64,000 bases of DNA from Axinella damicornis (lineage: Eukaryota > Porifera > Demospongiae > Axinellida > Axinellidae), in the NCBI GenBank assembly GCA_963931865.1, contig OZ007508.1:5799927-5863926 (forward strand). The letters are read 5' to 3'. Shown here piece after piece: positions 22,001-34,300 of the stretch. Each line of letters opens with the position of its first letter. Positions within the stretch are counted from its first letter, which is position 1. The notes beneath the pieces were generated by a model. The model was not told where the DNA came from and ran no database searches. It saw nothing but the letters and a program-made list of their open reading frames with translations. The position numbers were made by a program, and so were the translations under genes.

Positions 22001-25000
22001 ATTGCACATCAATGGAGAGTCAACAAATCAGGAGGTTTTTAATACAGACTGCTAGATTTTGGGCCCTGATAATAGGTCAACTGTGAAACAATAATAGATA
22101 CGAAGGCCGAGCATAAGACTATTTAGATGCTAAACACAAGACTTAGTGACTGTTCAAGCCCAAGATACGTGTCTGAACAATGTATACAAGTGAAGGGAGT
22201 TGAGATTAATGGACGATTTTCTCAAATTCAATCATAGTAAGGCATTAAAAAGTTACCGGATTATTTTAGGAAGCAGTGTAACAAGTGCATGGCATTTTCC
22301 GTATAAGGTCGATGCTCATAACACACTAGTATTCAAATCGTGCAAACTGGTACATACTATATTAGTCGCGGGACCAATAGGCAAACGTTGGCCATGGTGT
22401 GCCATGTATTCATGTTAACGGTGAGTGCACATGCATACCTGCCTTGATCCACGTGCTTAGCAACCGAGTCAATGTTTGTGGTGGGCAGTGTAAGCACATT
22501 CTCTGAATATGTGATCCACCTGCTGTGTCTGTGAATCTGATAAAATTTGTTTGGCTAAAATTCAATCAGTCAACCTTAATTAGGTGTGTTGTAACATTCA
22601 TGACACAGTCTGCAGCCAATTTGCCCGCAAAGTGGTTCAAATAAGGTGCACGCTGGTCCAATAGGTTGCAGCAAATTAACTGCTGCATAAGGTCATATAG
22701 GTGTACTGGCCCAGGTGAAAAAATGCCATAGCAGACTTACAAAGTCATGTGACTACACATACTTTAAAGGAATATATAATATTATAATTCGCACGTGAAT
22801 TTTGTCATAAACAATTAATAGTAGTGACTGTGCTAGCCTTTGGGCTACAGAAACTGTAGTTTTTTGTGGCCTCCAAAGAGTCCCCCAAGTAAGTAGATCT
22901 TCCTCGTAATTTCTTGTAGAAGAAAAGATCATTTCAACGAAACTTGCACATTTTGCTGCATCGTAACAAATGGAAGGAATGCTCATTTTGTCCCCTCTGG
23001 TATTACATCTACTCCAAACCTTGCTTGGCCCTTTTGTATCTTTGTTGGTTAATACATGCAAATACGTCAAAATGGATGAGCATATTGGAGAAATAAGTGG
23101 ATGTCTGGCACCCAAGAACACATGAATCATGTTACATATAGGTAGAGATATTTCCAATTATAGCGAGATATCAGCAATGCAGAAGATTGTGAATAGACAG
23201 CCCAAACAACAGCCTTGACTAGAGTTTCCTAGCAATCACAAGGATTGGTCCACCACACACAGGTGTCTCTGGACTCATGGTGTGCTGTCACACGCAGACT
23301 GAGATCGAAATTCCTCCAGGAAGCTGCTGTGTTTGGAGACCAAAGCTACGGACACTAGGAATGAGTAAGTGTGCATATGCAACTGCATGACAGGGGTATG
23401 TTGCTACGGCGTAACATCTAAAATTATAGCTACATGAGATGTCGCACTAATATGCCATAATCAAACGCTATGCATGCAAATTAAGATTAGAGGAATCGAA
23501 TTGCATTAAGCATTTCTAAGGTGAAATCTTTGGCTAGTGCAGTTTCAGAAGCCTGTTTTTGCTGCAGCTGCTAGCTATACTATGTATGAGCCAAGAAACT
23601 TGTTTGCTTCAGTTTTTGACTACAAATACCTTGAAGAGCCTCTTGATGTATACTGGCAGTGAACCTCCAAGCTTTACCAAGGGTGACTGACCTCTTTCTC
23701 CTTCCTGTTACCTCTCAAAGGGTCCTGGACTGTTCTCCTGGGAATATCGCCTAAAGTCTTTCCTTATACGAAATATGTTCCGAAAATGTGCGAAGGAAAG
23801 GACATACAATATGGCATTAGCTAAGTAGCTAATATCACGTGTAGCTATGTCTGTTCAAGAAGCTTCAAAGCAACCGAAAATTTGTCTTCAGTATTGCAAC
23901 CATCAGGAGAGTAAGCATTGGTCTAATTCTGGGTCCGAGAAATATAGCAGCAATGATGACTGATGACGAGGGTGACAGTGGGGAGTCTGAAGACCAGTAA
24001 CTTGTAACACTGCACTTGATGGCTATTCCTGGAAACTCTTACTCTTGAAAATGCTCTCTTGTTACAAAGTAAACTTGGTGATTTGTACCAGCTAGGAGGC
24101 TTCATTCCTGCTCCTAATCAAAATCGATTAGTATAATGGCTTTGCGCTAACTTAGAGCCACCATGAATTCTCAGAATTAAGTTTCATGGGCCAAAATGGC
24201 ATACGGGTAAGTATGGTATAATTATAGGTTCAAGATAGGTGTTTATCCCAAAATGAATGCTATGGGTCCTATCTCCTTGTAAAGCTACATAACTAAGTTA
24301 ACAGCTGCCAGAAGTGAAAATCTGAGGTCAGTACCAATTCTTGTAGTTTGGTTTGAGTATTAGCTCTGGCTCTAACAGTTGGGATATGACTATGTAGCTA
24401 CGTAGTTAGCTACATGGAAGCATACCTAATGTATTTTTTGACCTTGACAAATCACAACATCATTTGACCTAATATCCAAACTTACTTCTTGGAAATTTAA
24501 GACATGCATGAGCAGCTGAACATAACTTTACATAGCTTTGCAGCCCCACGTGTGCTAGCTCATAGGTGGGGAGGTTTGTGGGGAGATCAGAATACTTGGA
24601 CTGCATGCAGCAGTTTATCCCTGCAGTGGTGTTTGCAGGACAAAGTATAATTAGATAGCCGTTCCAAGGCTCCTCCCCAGCGTTTTGTAGAAAAGCTGGT
24701 GAGGAGCTTGGAACGTGGCTATGATCATGCAGGACAATCAGAATATTAGCAGGACTATGGATTCTTTGTAGCTACTAAGTGTGTAGCTACTTACAAAAGC
24801 TCAATAGAGTAGCTATTACGAAAACCTTGTCTAAGTTCCCCAAGCTTGTTTACTTATAATTAGTCCATGCAAGGTGGCAAAATCTTGTATTTACAATCAT
24901 GCAATGCAAAGAGTAGGTCATTTCATTAGGCTATGCAGGCAGAAGGACAATAGGTAATGAAAGCATGACAATTAAGCATGACAATTAAGCAGGACAGTTG

Positions 25001-28000
25001 GCAAGTATACATTGCTGCACAGCATAGATCACACTCGGTCTCAGTCATTGTTTCGCTGGGAGGGGGAACTGATCAACAAGAGCTAAAAACGTGTAGTCTC
25101 CTGCACTAATATACACACGTAATGCACACACACACACACAGATCTGACCGGAGCAAACCTGACGATTGATGAAGGCGAATGCTTTAACATTTGCAAGGAG
25201 AACAACAGTATTAGTTGGGTAAGGGTCTCTCTTAATTTAACCAAAGAAGAGTATGGCAGTACAATAGATCTCATCTCATAATGGATCATGGACTAACCAG
25301 TGACTGATCAAAGTTTCAGATTGCACATCCCAATAATTTGAAACCTCTAATCTGAAATAATAAGTGGTGAAGGATTGATTGCATGGTGGTTATATACTTG
25401 CAGTATAGTTCATATTGGCTCAACAATGCTTGTTATCCTGATGAACAGTGTGTGGTGTTGTGGTTCACAGATTGCGCTTTTATAAATTTCAGTTGAAACC
25501 CTGTTCAGGCCGTTGCTTCGCCAAGAAGTCAGCAGTAGAGAGATACTACGTCATCAGTCACCTTGCTGAAACTCAAGGTGGGTCAACCAAAACTGAGTTC
25601 AGAGTTGTACTACATCATAGAAACCAGTAGCTAACATCTATAGGCGTTTTGTTAGAGTTATTAGTGAATATGCTCAACCCTGCCCTTTCAGCTAATACAT
25701 TCCCTACCGTGCCATGCCATCTGCCTATGCATCCATTCACCAATGGGCTGTATACTTGGGCACATATAACTATGTACATTCTCTCTATATGGGTCAGTTC
25801 CTGACTCTTGTCATAGGTAATATTTCTGCCATGCATAGTTAAATTATTAGCTCTCGTTCCATGGCCGTTACTTGTGGGAACTAAATGACATCCATTCATT
25901 GTGCTAATGCCTCGAAAAAAAACCCAGGAAACCGTGAACTTAAGGATCTGGCTACGTCAGTGGGCATCACAGAATAGCTTTGTTTAAACGAACACGTGTT
26001 TTCTTGTATTCTACAAAAGAACATGACCTAGCAGTTCATGAGAGCTTACACAGCAATTACAGTGATAATGAACATGGCTGTTATCAGATTAGCATATATC
26101 TTATCAATAGAGGCTTCGCAGGCCTATTTTACTCCCATTTTATGTTCAAGTGGAGCTTTGTGGTGTGCACCTGTACCAATAGCATTATGGGATAAGCTCA
26201 GCAGAAGTGTAACAAGACTCGTCCATTATTGGTTGCATGATAGGCTTGACCGTTTCAAAACCTCAGGTTAATTCTGCTGATATCCATACAGACTTGTTCA
26301 CTGATACAGTGGAACCTCGATAATCAGGACACCATTGGGGGACAATAATAAAAAATCAGGAGATTTGTGCTTGTAGAGAGGTTGTCCTCTTTTCAGAGGT
26401 TCAAAATGTAATAGAACTATAGGGAAACCAATCACTTGGGACCTCGAAGATTGTCCATTGTATAGAGCTCTATTATATTGTGTCCCTAATAGGGAGAGTC
26501 TACTATCAGGTTTCACTGTAGCATTATTCTTGACACATTCATAGAATGATTTTTGTCCCAAAAAATAATATTATTGTTGCATTGCAAGGGCAGAAACCAG
26601 CTCACAAATCTCCATGAAAATTGTTTGCCATGCATACTTACTACTCCTGCATACATGTAGCCTCGTTCCCAGGCTGCTCCCCAGCTTTTTGTCCCCTGCT
26701 GTATGCGACGGGGAGGAGCCTGGGAGGCTACATACGTGCACTGTGAAGATTCCTTTGCAATTGCCCCGCAGTTACATGATAGATACATGTAGTTGTACGA
26801 CCAATTTGAGGGGCTAAGAAACATATGAGCATCTGTTTTCTTGTAGTTATGCTTGTAGCTATAGGCTGTATGCGGCCGTCCAAAGTACATCAAGTTCATG
26901 TTTTCTTGTGCGCAACAAACGAACATGAACTATAGCATACCTACATGTTGGTATGGATATTACAGTTACATTTTCATGCTGTTGCAAATGACCTATCACA
27001 CACGGAAATGACAGAAATCATGAGCTGCAATTAAGGAATGTTACTCCAGTAAGCTCTGCAATTGCACTGTAGCTAGCTACACCAGTTCTGGCAAACCCAA
27101 TGCTGAACCCATTCTCCAAATTTCAATGCATTCACACGTGCATCATTATGGCTTCTTAACTTGGATATCACATATTTCTAAACCACTGGCTAAAGTCTTG
27201 TGTACAATGCTTCCTACGTGAACACAGAGATAGAGGTAACCCCGTTGTTCATAATGTGATATATGTTTATGTAAGCTATGATGCCCAAAAAGAAGAGCCA
27301 GGAGATCTCTTTCATAATAATAGGCTCCATCAGAGCTTACATAAGGCCTCAAACAAACAAGAAACAACACAAGGGAGAGAGGAAGTGAAATGATATAATA
27401 AAAGCAGCGAAGTTGACACTATCCACTGAAGTTCACTCAGTGGATAGTGTCAACAACACTATCCACTGAAGTTCACTCAGTGGATAGTGTCAACATTATA
27501 GCTAATTCACTAGGTGAATTAGCTGTTCAGTAACAAGCTGTTATGCTTGACTCCAGGTCCTCAGAATGTTAACATCATCAAGTGGTGTGCATGTGAGAAG
27601 TCGAAGAAGTGTCGACGAATGCATAAGTGGGTGGTGTACTTTCAGGGCACTCCTGATGAGAGGACGATTGATGTTGGACACTGTGGAGGGCCTTGCCTGG
27701 ATGATCAAGGTATGTGCAGCACGCAGAGTTGTAGTAACGGTAATCACATTTAACTAGCATGACTCATGACACCGGTATCCATCATTGGAAATGTCCAACC
27801 TGGTTGACAACCCCCTCTCCTGTCAACACCACCTCCTTCAGCTTATATGTATTATATACATGGCAATAGTGGTGCACTTAGTCAGAAGCGTGACATGACA
27901 ACCGTATTATGATACTTTCTGTTTGGTAGAGTAATTTTATGAACTTACAGTAATTCAATCGTTAATTGAAGTCAGTACTTTAATTACAGCTAACTTATGG

Positions 28001-29810
28001 CTAGCCTCATAGGCCACCCATATATGGCTAGCTTACGGCTCATCCCAATTAACAAACATGTATATCACATGACGAGATCATGCTGTCAAATCAAAGTAAG
28101 CAATGACAGCCAAAGGGAAGACAAAGACAACAGAAGACATAAGTGCTCACAACTCCACCACCAAGGTAAGTGTCAGCACCAAAATAATTCATTGGGGTCA
28201 TTGCAGCGCTCATGATAGTGTCATCAGAATATGTGTGGGCCAACGACATGTACTGTAAAGTAAATATTATATTACCTTGGGCATAGAGCTCAGAAAATTA
28301 TCTGATACAAAACATAGACCTAACAGCTACAATCAATCAAAAAGCAATATTGTTACAACAAATACATAACTTTTTACATTATAATAGCATTCATATATCA
28401 CTGTAGCATCCTTGATCAGGCGTAAGTGTACATGATATATTGTTCTGGCACTGATTGATGCACAATAGCTGAATGCAACTTCTTTTCTTTCTTACAGGCC
28501 ATTACAGCCGATGTAGAGCAATTGAAACTGCAAATGAAATCATAAATGGATCAAATGGTATGTAGCAGCAGGCCATGCACATGTCCATCTCAAGTTTTCA
28601 ATAGTGGCAACTTTTATAACCGCAAGCTACAGTGAGTGACATATTCTACTCACACGAGGGACAAGTGTTATTATAGTCAGAACAGGTGATTGGTGCTAGT
28701 ATGTATACAATGAAACTTCAGTGCTGGAAGGTGCTATGATCATGAATGGCAAGCTTATGGTTGAGAAAAGCCATGCATGATATTATCTTTTGAGTGTTAA
28801 CGTTCTGTGCATCAGCAGAGGCTGATGTACATTCGAGTTCCCAGCGTAGAATTCATAAGAGTTGATCTGCTAAAATTATATTGTAGTATTTCCCCTCCCA
28901 TCTCAGTATACATTTACCTGAAACATACTGACTGCTGCATTTCCCACTATGGTGGTGATACTACATTGGATTGTTCCTTTTCCCATAACCCATTATTTTA
29001 CGTACTCTTAGAGTCAATCGAGTACAAGAGATGACATGGGCCGACAAAGCAGCTTCTGAGTCTTGTCCCTAGACCGAACATGACATGTGAAATCTGTGTC
29101 TAAAGCCTAGCCTATTATTCTAGCTCGACTTTTCATATTGTTATGCTAGCATCAGCATTATGTCGCACATTGCTTACTAGTATATATAGTGACCACAGCT
29201 GTGCTAGATCAGCATGCAACACTCGTCAGCCTCAAGGGCATAATCTTTCCCTGAACTGCATACAAGAAATACTATGCAATACACATAATGCACGTGATGT
29301 TCCTATACTAATTATATTCACGTAGCATACTGTTTTGATTTTTTATCAGGTGTGGAGTTAGTTCCTGTGATTCGCAAATGTCAGTGTGCCTCCAGTTGCT
29401 ATCGAATGGCCGAATATAAAAATGTTCTGGAAACCTACACAGATGGAAATGGAGAAATACAATCTAGATGGAAGGTGAAGAGAATACAACTGTAGCATGA
29501 CCATTACATATGTAGTGCATCACAGTATGGATCTGCCACACAGCAAGTGCATGTAATCTAAACATTCTCAGGGGAAATGACTAACCCGATCAATTTTCTT
29601 TTGACGGCCAAAACTTAGAGATTATCCACTGTAACCTTCTTTCCCACCAGAGATTAGATGTTGGTAGTTGCACAGGGTCATGTCTGCAGGACTGCTACTT
29701 GTGGTAAGTTACAGTGTGCAATCTCTAGCTGTGCATGGTGCAGCTCTTCATGCTCCCGTCTTCCTCTCCTACCAGTTCCATCCCTCCCATGCACACACAC
29801 ATGCATGCAA

Positions 29811-29849
<39 letters not shown>

Positions 29850-30031
29850 CTGAACCCAAATAATAATCACGTTGCAAACCATACTTGTTCACAAACACAC
29901 ACACACACAGGTGTCCAACAGTTAAAGTGTGCACTCCAGAGTTTACAACACCCCCACAGTATCGCACAACAGACAACAAGCCTGTGTACATTATAGAACG
30001 CTGCAGTTGTACCACATGGTCCGGACCGTAG
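19056..30031 (+). CDS. Secreted triple cystine-knot-like protein, paralog 2 (ten exons)
   Basis: Exons 19056-19095, 23263-23364, 25142-25218, 25404-25451, 25493-25577, 27557-27709, 28498-28557, 29350-29474, 29651-29703 and 29911-30031 join in phase to 864 nt, 287 residues plus TAG. The start MNVATSLPLLTVLC with the following VSGLMVCC is a signal peptide. Three cystine-knot-like units follow: CSGRC (93-97) with CAC (128-130); CGGPC (160-164) with CQC (199-201); CTGSC (237-241) with CSC (279-281). CxGxC plus CxC is the ring signature of cystine-knot growth factors and CTCK domains. There is no transmembrane segment, so a secreted ligand, antagonist or matrix protein is inferred. Exon lengths and phases largely match the upstream paralog; exon 1 (40 nt) and the 60-nt exon are identical in length. 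Intron 4 is only 41 nt. I know no named family with this arrangement. Confidence 0.9.
19096..23262 (+). other. Intron 1 of cystine-knot gene 2
   Basis: 4.2 kb without recognised exons. It holds a mini foldback at 21768-21812 and an unmatched 134-codon minus-strand ORF at 22753-23157. GC- and CpG-richer sequence at 19400-19560 might be regulatory. Confidence 0.5.
21768..21812. mobile_element. Mini foldback, TAGCCTCGTTCCCAG family
   Basis: tagcctcgttcccag is mirrored by ggaacgaggcta across a 17-base centre, in intron 1 of cystine-knot gene 2. Confidence 0.8.
23263..23364 (+). CDS. Cystine-knot gene 2, exon 2
   Basis: Acceptor CACACACAG, donor GTAAGT, phase 1 to phase 1. Encodes VSGLMVCCHTQ and PPGSCCVW, two double-cysteine motifs. 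Confidence 0.88.
24655..24722. mobile_element. Mini foldback element
   Basis: tagccgttccaaggctcctc is mirrored by gaggagcttggaacgtggct around a short centre, a diverged member of the TAGCCTCGTTCC family. Confidence 0.7.
25142..25218 (+). CDS. Cystine-knot gene 2, exon 3
   Basis: The acceptor is the end of a CA run (CACACACAG). It encodes DEGECFNICKENNSISW with an N-glycosylation-type NLT at its start. Donor GTAAGG, phase 0. Confidence 0.85.
25404..25451 (+). CDS. Cystine-knot gene 2, exon 4
   Basis: Sixteen codons (YSSYWLNNACYPDEQC) between CTTGCAG and GTGGTG. Reading through the next 41 nt would reach a TGA, so the tiny intron must be removed. Confidence 0.75.
25493..25577 (+). CDS. Cystine-knot gene 2, exon 5 (CSGRC)
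   Basis: Acceptor AATTTCAG, donor GTGGGT. It encodes LKPCSGRCFAKKSAVERYY, the first CxGxC motif, and ends in phase 1 as exon 6 requires. Confidence 0.82.
26307..26518. mobile_element. Pogo/Tigger-like MITE, 212 bp
   Basis: Ends are CAGTGGAACCTCGATAATC and, inverted, CAGTGAAACCTGATAGTAG, with TA on both outer sides. This matches the ends and TA target site of pogo/Tigger-type Tc1-mariner elements. No transposase remains. Confidence 0.8.
26659..26733. mobile_element. Foldback element, TAGCCTCGTTCCCAGGC family
   Basis: tagcctcgttcccaggctgc is mirrored by gaggagcctgggaggcta. Confidence 0.8.
27412..27524. repeat. Three adjacent perfect palindromes
   Basis: gttgacactatccactga pairs with tcagtggatagtgtcaac across a 7-base loop (27412-27454). 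A second copy (27455-27494) repeats it, and agctaattcac pairs with gtgaattagct across TAG (27500-27524). They end 32 bases before the exon 6 acceptor. Confidence 0.92.
27557..27709 (+). CDS. Cystine-knot gene 2, exon 6 (CAC and CGGPC)
   Basis: Acceptor CTCCAG, donor GTATGT. It encodes IIKWCACEKSKKCRRM, then RTIDVGHCGGPC, joining the end of the first unit to the start of the second. Confidence 0.92.
28095..28245 (+). repeat. Partial copy of dispersed exon-like repeat
   Basis: The stretch ending cacaactccaccaccaag|gtaagt, followed by gtcagcaccaa and later tagtgtcatcagaatatgtg, is homologous to parts of 55729-56182 and of the minus strand of 58400-58795. It lies in intron 6 of cystine-knot gene 2. 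Confidence 0.65.
28498..28557 (+). CDS. Cystine-knot gene 2, exon 7
   Basis: A 60-nt exon (GHYSRCRAIETANEIINGSN) with a single cysteine, phase 1 in and out. It is the counterpart of 8510-8569. Confidence 0.85.
29350..29474 (+). CDS. Cystine-knot gene 2, exon 8 (CQC)
   Basis: Acceptor TTTATCAG, donor GTGAAG. Encodes VELVPVIRKCQCASSCYRM and ends QSRWK in phase 0. Confidence 0.9.
29651..29703 (+). CDS. Cystine-knot gene 2, exon 9 (CTGSC)
   Basis: Acceptor CCACCAG, donor GTAAGT. Encodes RLDVGSCTGSCLQDCYL, third CxGxC, phase 2 exit. Confidence 0.92.
29911..30031 (+). CDS. Cystine-knot gene 2, last exon
   Basis: The acceptor is the end of a CA run (CACACACAG). The exon reads CPTVKVCTPEF and ends IIERCSCTTWSGP then TAG at 30029-30031. 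Confidence 0.92.
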
Positions 30032-31174
30032 CGAAGTTTTGATTAGTCAAACAACACTCCTCATTTACTCCTCAAGCTCATTTTAGTGGCTGTATATTTT
30101 TGGGTGTAGCAGGACTATTGCCATACCTGCACACAACCTAGTCCAATTGTCCATATCTATCATTCATTATAGGTGATTATTTTGTGCAACATCAATTTGG
30201 CAATGACCATAAATTACTGATGACCAACCAATGACGGTGTTTGCTGCAATGGTCTCCATGCATGCATGAACTCATAGTTACAATGTTGTGCTTAGGCGTG
30301 CGTATACTATCCTAGGATAATTGAGCATAATTATAACCGGATGCAGGAAGAATCAAGTGTAGAAACTTTGCGATTCGAGATCAATTATGTATAGAAGAAT
30401 CAGCATAATGCCAGCATAACAGGATGATGTTGACTGGGTTCTACTTAAATGAAGGGCGGAGCCACACAAAACATGTGTAGAAACTTTTCGATTCAACTCG
30501 GATAGACAGCTGTCACAGCTCTGCCTCAGACAATGCATATGAGTTAGGTGAGGATGAGGGTACCAGATGGAAGAGAAATCAACACAATATTGGAGCTCAG
30601 TGGCAGTCTCAAAAGCATAGCAGGTATTTTATCAGCATAATCTATACTCAGGCCTCTGATTTTGTAACACACTGCAGAAATCAGACCATTGTATTGCATG
30701 AGATCATGAGGAATGTGACATCACAAGATGAAAGTTTTATTCTTGATGTATATGGCTTACACACACAAGAGCAAAGCATAATGTTTAAGCAAGCAAACAA
30801 TAAAATTATTCTTATCTTGCAGAGACTACAGATAGCTACAGTTACGTGTGCTGCTGCAGCCATATCTTATTTCCTAGAACAGCTCTATAGAGCATGCACA
30901 CATATATGTGTGCATGTAAATTAATAAACATTATACAAAAGCGACCTCACCCTCATGAGCATGTACATCTCAAAGAATTCCTGCTACCCCCTCCAAATAT
31001 CCAGCTGCTTGAATAGATATTGCTATATGTCAGGCCGGCTGGGGTTTTCACTACTGACTGGGGTCTGAATGTTGCCTTCCCAATAATCGAGACGGGGTTT
31101 GGGCCACTCTGTACACACTGATTATTGACTTTCCGGCTTAGAAGGCAATACGGTGGTTTTTGCACTCACTGAAG
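30032..31174. other. Spacer between cystine-knot gene 2 and the satellite array
   Basis: No gene or clear repeat family is seen. Two copies of gtgtagaaactttkcgattc occur about 120 bases apart near 30356 and 30474. Confidence 0.5.
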
Positions 31175-31318
31175 CTAAAGGCATGTATATTGTGCAACGG
31201 GTTGGCTACCTGCATACTCCCAGCCATGCCCATCCAACGCTCCTGGGGCAGCAAACTTCGGTGTGTCACGGAGTGGTGGAATGCTGAAATTTTTCTTTCT
31301 TTTCTCGGGAGACACTAG
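31175..31318 (-). CDS. Candidate terminal exon of the satellite-derived transcription unit
   Basis: At the low-coordinate edge of the array the minus strand starts like an array exon (CTAGTGTCTCCCGA) and runs into unique sequence. In the frame that gives VSPDVL in array units, it reads VSPEKRKKNFSIPPLRD and ends GSQPVAQYTCL at TAG, 47 codons. The acceptor would be GTAGCTAG, four bases shifted from the array units. No domain is recognised. Whether it is expressed is unknown. Confidence 0.4.
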   Translation of the reverse strand, partial: LVSPEKRKKNFSIPPLRDTPKFAAPGALDGHGWEYAGSQPVAQYTCL

Positions 31319-34300
31319 CTAGCTACAGTAATGACAAAAGGAATGGATTCGCATCTTCACTCATCTAGAACAAACTTAATCTCTACGCTGTTCCTCCACC
31401 CTTCCATCTCAATCCAGAGAGAGCAAGACCAGGAGAAAAGCCATCAGGACATCGGGAGACACCAGCTACGCAACAGTTTTGACAAGAGGAATAGATTTGC
31501 ATGTTCACTCGCCAAGATTAAATCTCCACGGTGGTTCTCCATCCAACCACATCAATCCAGAGAGCACACAACCATGTAGAGCCGGGAGCCATATGCATCA
31601 GCAATTTGGGAGACAACACCTACATTAACGGGAAGATGAACAGATTTGCATGTTCACTAACCTAGAACAAATTTAATCTCCATGCTGTTCCACCTCCTTT
31701 CTGTACCAATCCAGAGAGTGCACAACCGAGATCAGCAAAGAAAACAGGACATCAGGAGACACTATTTACAGCAATGAGTACCGGAATAGAGTTGGCATGC
31801 TCACTCACCTAGAACAAAATTAGACTCCATGATGTACCGGTCTCCACCATTCCATCCTAATCTAGAGACCACACAACAGACAGCAAAGCCATCAACTAGG
31901 ACATGGGGAGTCACTAGCTACAGTAACAGTAGATTTGCTTGTTGACTCACCTAGATTAAATCTCCACACTGTTTCTTCACATTTCCGTCCCAATCCAGAG
32001 AGCACACAACCAAGATCAGCAAAGCCATGAGGACATCGGGAGTCACTAGCTACAGCAATGGTAAACGGAATAGATTTGCATGTGGACTCACCAAGATTAA
32101 ATCTCAACACCACATTTGAGTCCCAATCCAGAGAGTGCACAGCCGAGATCAGCAAAGCTGCAGGACATCAGGAGACACTAGCTACAGCAATCAGTAGCGA
32201 AACAGATTTGGCATGCAATATAACAGATTTGGCATGCTCACTCATCTAAAACAAATTTAGTCTCCATGATGTTCATCCACCTTTCCATCCAAATCCAGAG
32301 AGAGCACACCAAAGAGCAAAGCCATCAGGACATCGGGAGTCATTAGCTACAGCAATGGTAAACAGAATAGATTTGCATGTGGACTCACTTAGATTAAATC
32401 TCCACCACCTTTCGGTCCCAATTCAGAGAGCGCACAACCGAGAGAAAAGCCACCAGAACAACGGGAGTCACTAGCTACAGCAATGGTAAACGAAATAGAT
32501 ATGCATGTCCACTCACCAAGATTTAAATCTCCACACAGTTTCTTCACATTTCCGTCCCATTCCAGAGAGCATACAACCCAGACCAGCAAAGCCATGAGGA
32601 TATCAGGAGACACTAGCTACAGCAATCAGTAGCAAAACAGATTTGGCATGCAATATAATAGATTTGGAATGCTCACTCACCTTTTGTCTCCATGATGTTC
32701 ATCCACCTTTCCGTCCCAATCCAGAGAGCGCACAACTAAGAGCAAAGCCATCAGGACATCGGGAGTCACAAACTACAGCAATGGTAACCAGAATAGATTT
32801 GCATGTTGACTCACCTTGTTTAAATCTCCACACCATTTCTCCACCGTTCCATCCCAATCCAGAGAGCGCACAACGCTGCGCAAAGCAATCTGGACATCGG
32901 GAGTCACTAGCTACAGCAATGATAAAGGGAATAGATTTGCATGTGGACTCACCTTGTTTAAATCTCCACATCGGTTCTTCACCTTTCCGTCACAATTCAG
33001 AGAGCGCACAACCGAGAGCAAAGCCATCAGGACATCGGGAGTCACTAGCTATAGCAATGGTGACCAGAATAGATTTGCATGTTGACTCACCTTGTTTAAA
33101 TCTCCACACCATTTCTCCACCATTCCATCCCAATCCAGAGAGCGCACAACGATGCGCAAAGCCATCAGGACATCGGGAGTCACTAGCTACAGCAATGGTA
33201 AAGGGAATAGATTTGCATGCGGACTCACCTTGTTTAAATCTCAACACCGGTTCTCCACCACAATCCAGAGAGCGCACAACCGAGAGCAAAGCCATCAGGA
33301 CATCAGGAGTCACCAGCTACAGCAATGGTAAACGGAATAGATTTGCATGTGGACTCACCTAGATTAAATCTCCAAACTGCTTCTCCACATTTCCATCCCA
33401 ATCCCGAGAGTGCACAACCGAGATCAGCAAAGCCATGAGGACATCAGGAGACACTAGCTACAGCAATCAGTAGTGAAACAGATTTGGCATTCAAAATAAT
33501 AGATTTGGCATGCTCACTCACCTAAAACAATTTTAGTCTCCATGATGCCCTTCCGTCCCAATCCAGAGAGCGCACAACCGAGAGCAAAGCCATCAGGACA
33601 TCGGGAGTCACTAGCTACAGCAATGGTAACCAGAATAGATTTGCATGTTGACTCACCTTGTTTAAATCACCACACCATTGCTCCACCTTTCCGTCACAAT
33701 CCAGATAGCGCACAACCGAGAGCAAAGCCATCAAGACATCGGGAGTCACCAGCTACAGCAATGGTGAACGATAAAGATTTGCATGTGGACTCACCTAGAT
33801 CAAATCTCCAAACTGTTTCTCCACATTTTTGTCCAAATCCAGAGTGCACAACCGAGATCAGCAAAGCCATGAGGACATCAGGAGACACTAGCTACAGCAA
33901 TAAGTAGTGAAACAGATTTGGCATGCAAGATAATAGATTTGGCATGCTCACTCACCTAAAACAATTTTAGTCTCCACGATGCCCTTCGGTCCCAATCCAG
34001 AGAGCACACAACCGAGAGCAAAGCCATCAGGACATCGGGAGTCACTAGCTACAGCAATGGTAACCAGAATAGATTTGCATGTTGACTCACCTTGTTTAAA
34101 TCTCCACACCATTTCTCCACCGTTCCATCCCAATCCAGAGAGCGCACAACGATGCGCAAAGCCATCAGGACATCGGGAGTCACTAGCTACAGCAATGGTA
34201 AAGGGAATAGATTTGCATATGGACTCACCTTGTTTAAATCTCCACACCGGTTCTCCACCTTCCGTCACAATCCAGAGAGCGCACAACCGAGAGCAAAGCC

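Larger units (their letters stand above)
25578..27556 (+). other. Intron 5 of cystine-knot gene 2
   Basis: About 2 kb without exons. It holds a pogo-like MITE (26307-26518), a TAGCCTCGTTCC foldback (26659-26733) and a cluster of perfect palindromes (27412-27524) close to the 3' splice site. Confidence 0.6.
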
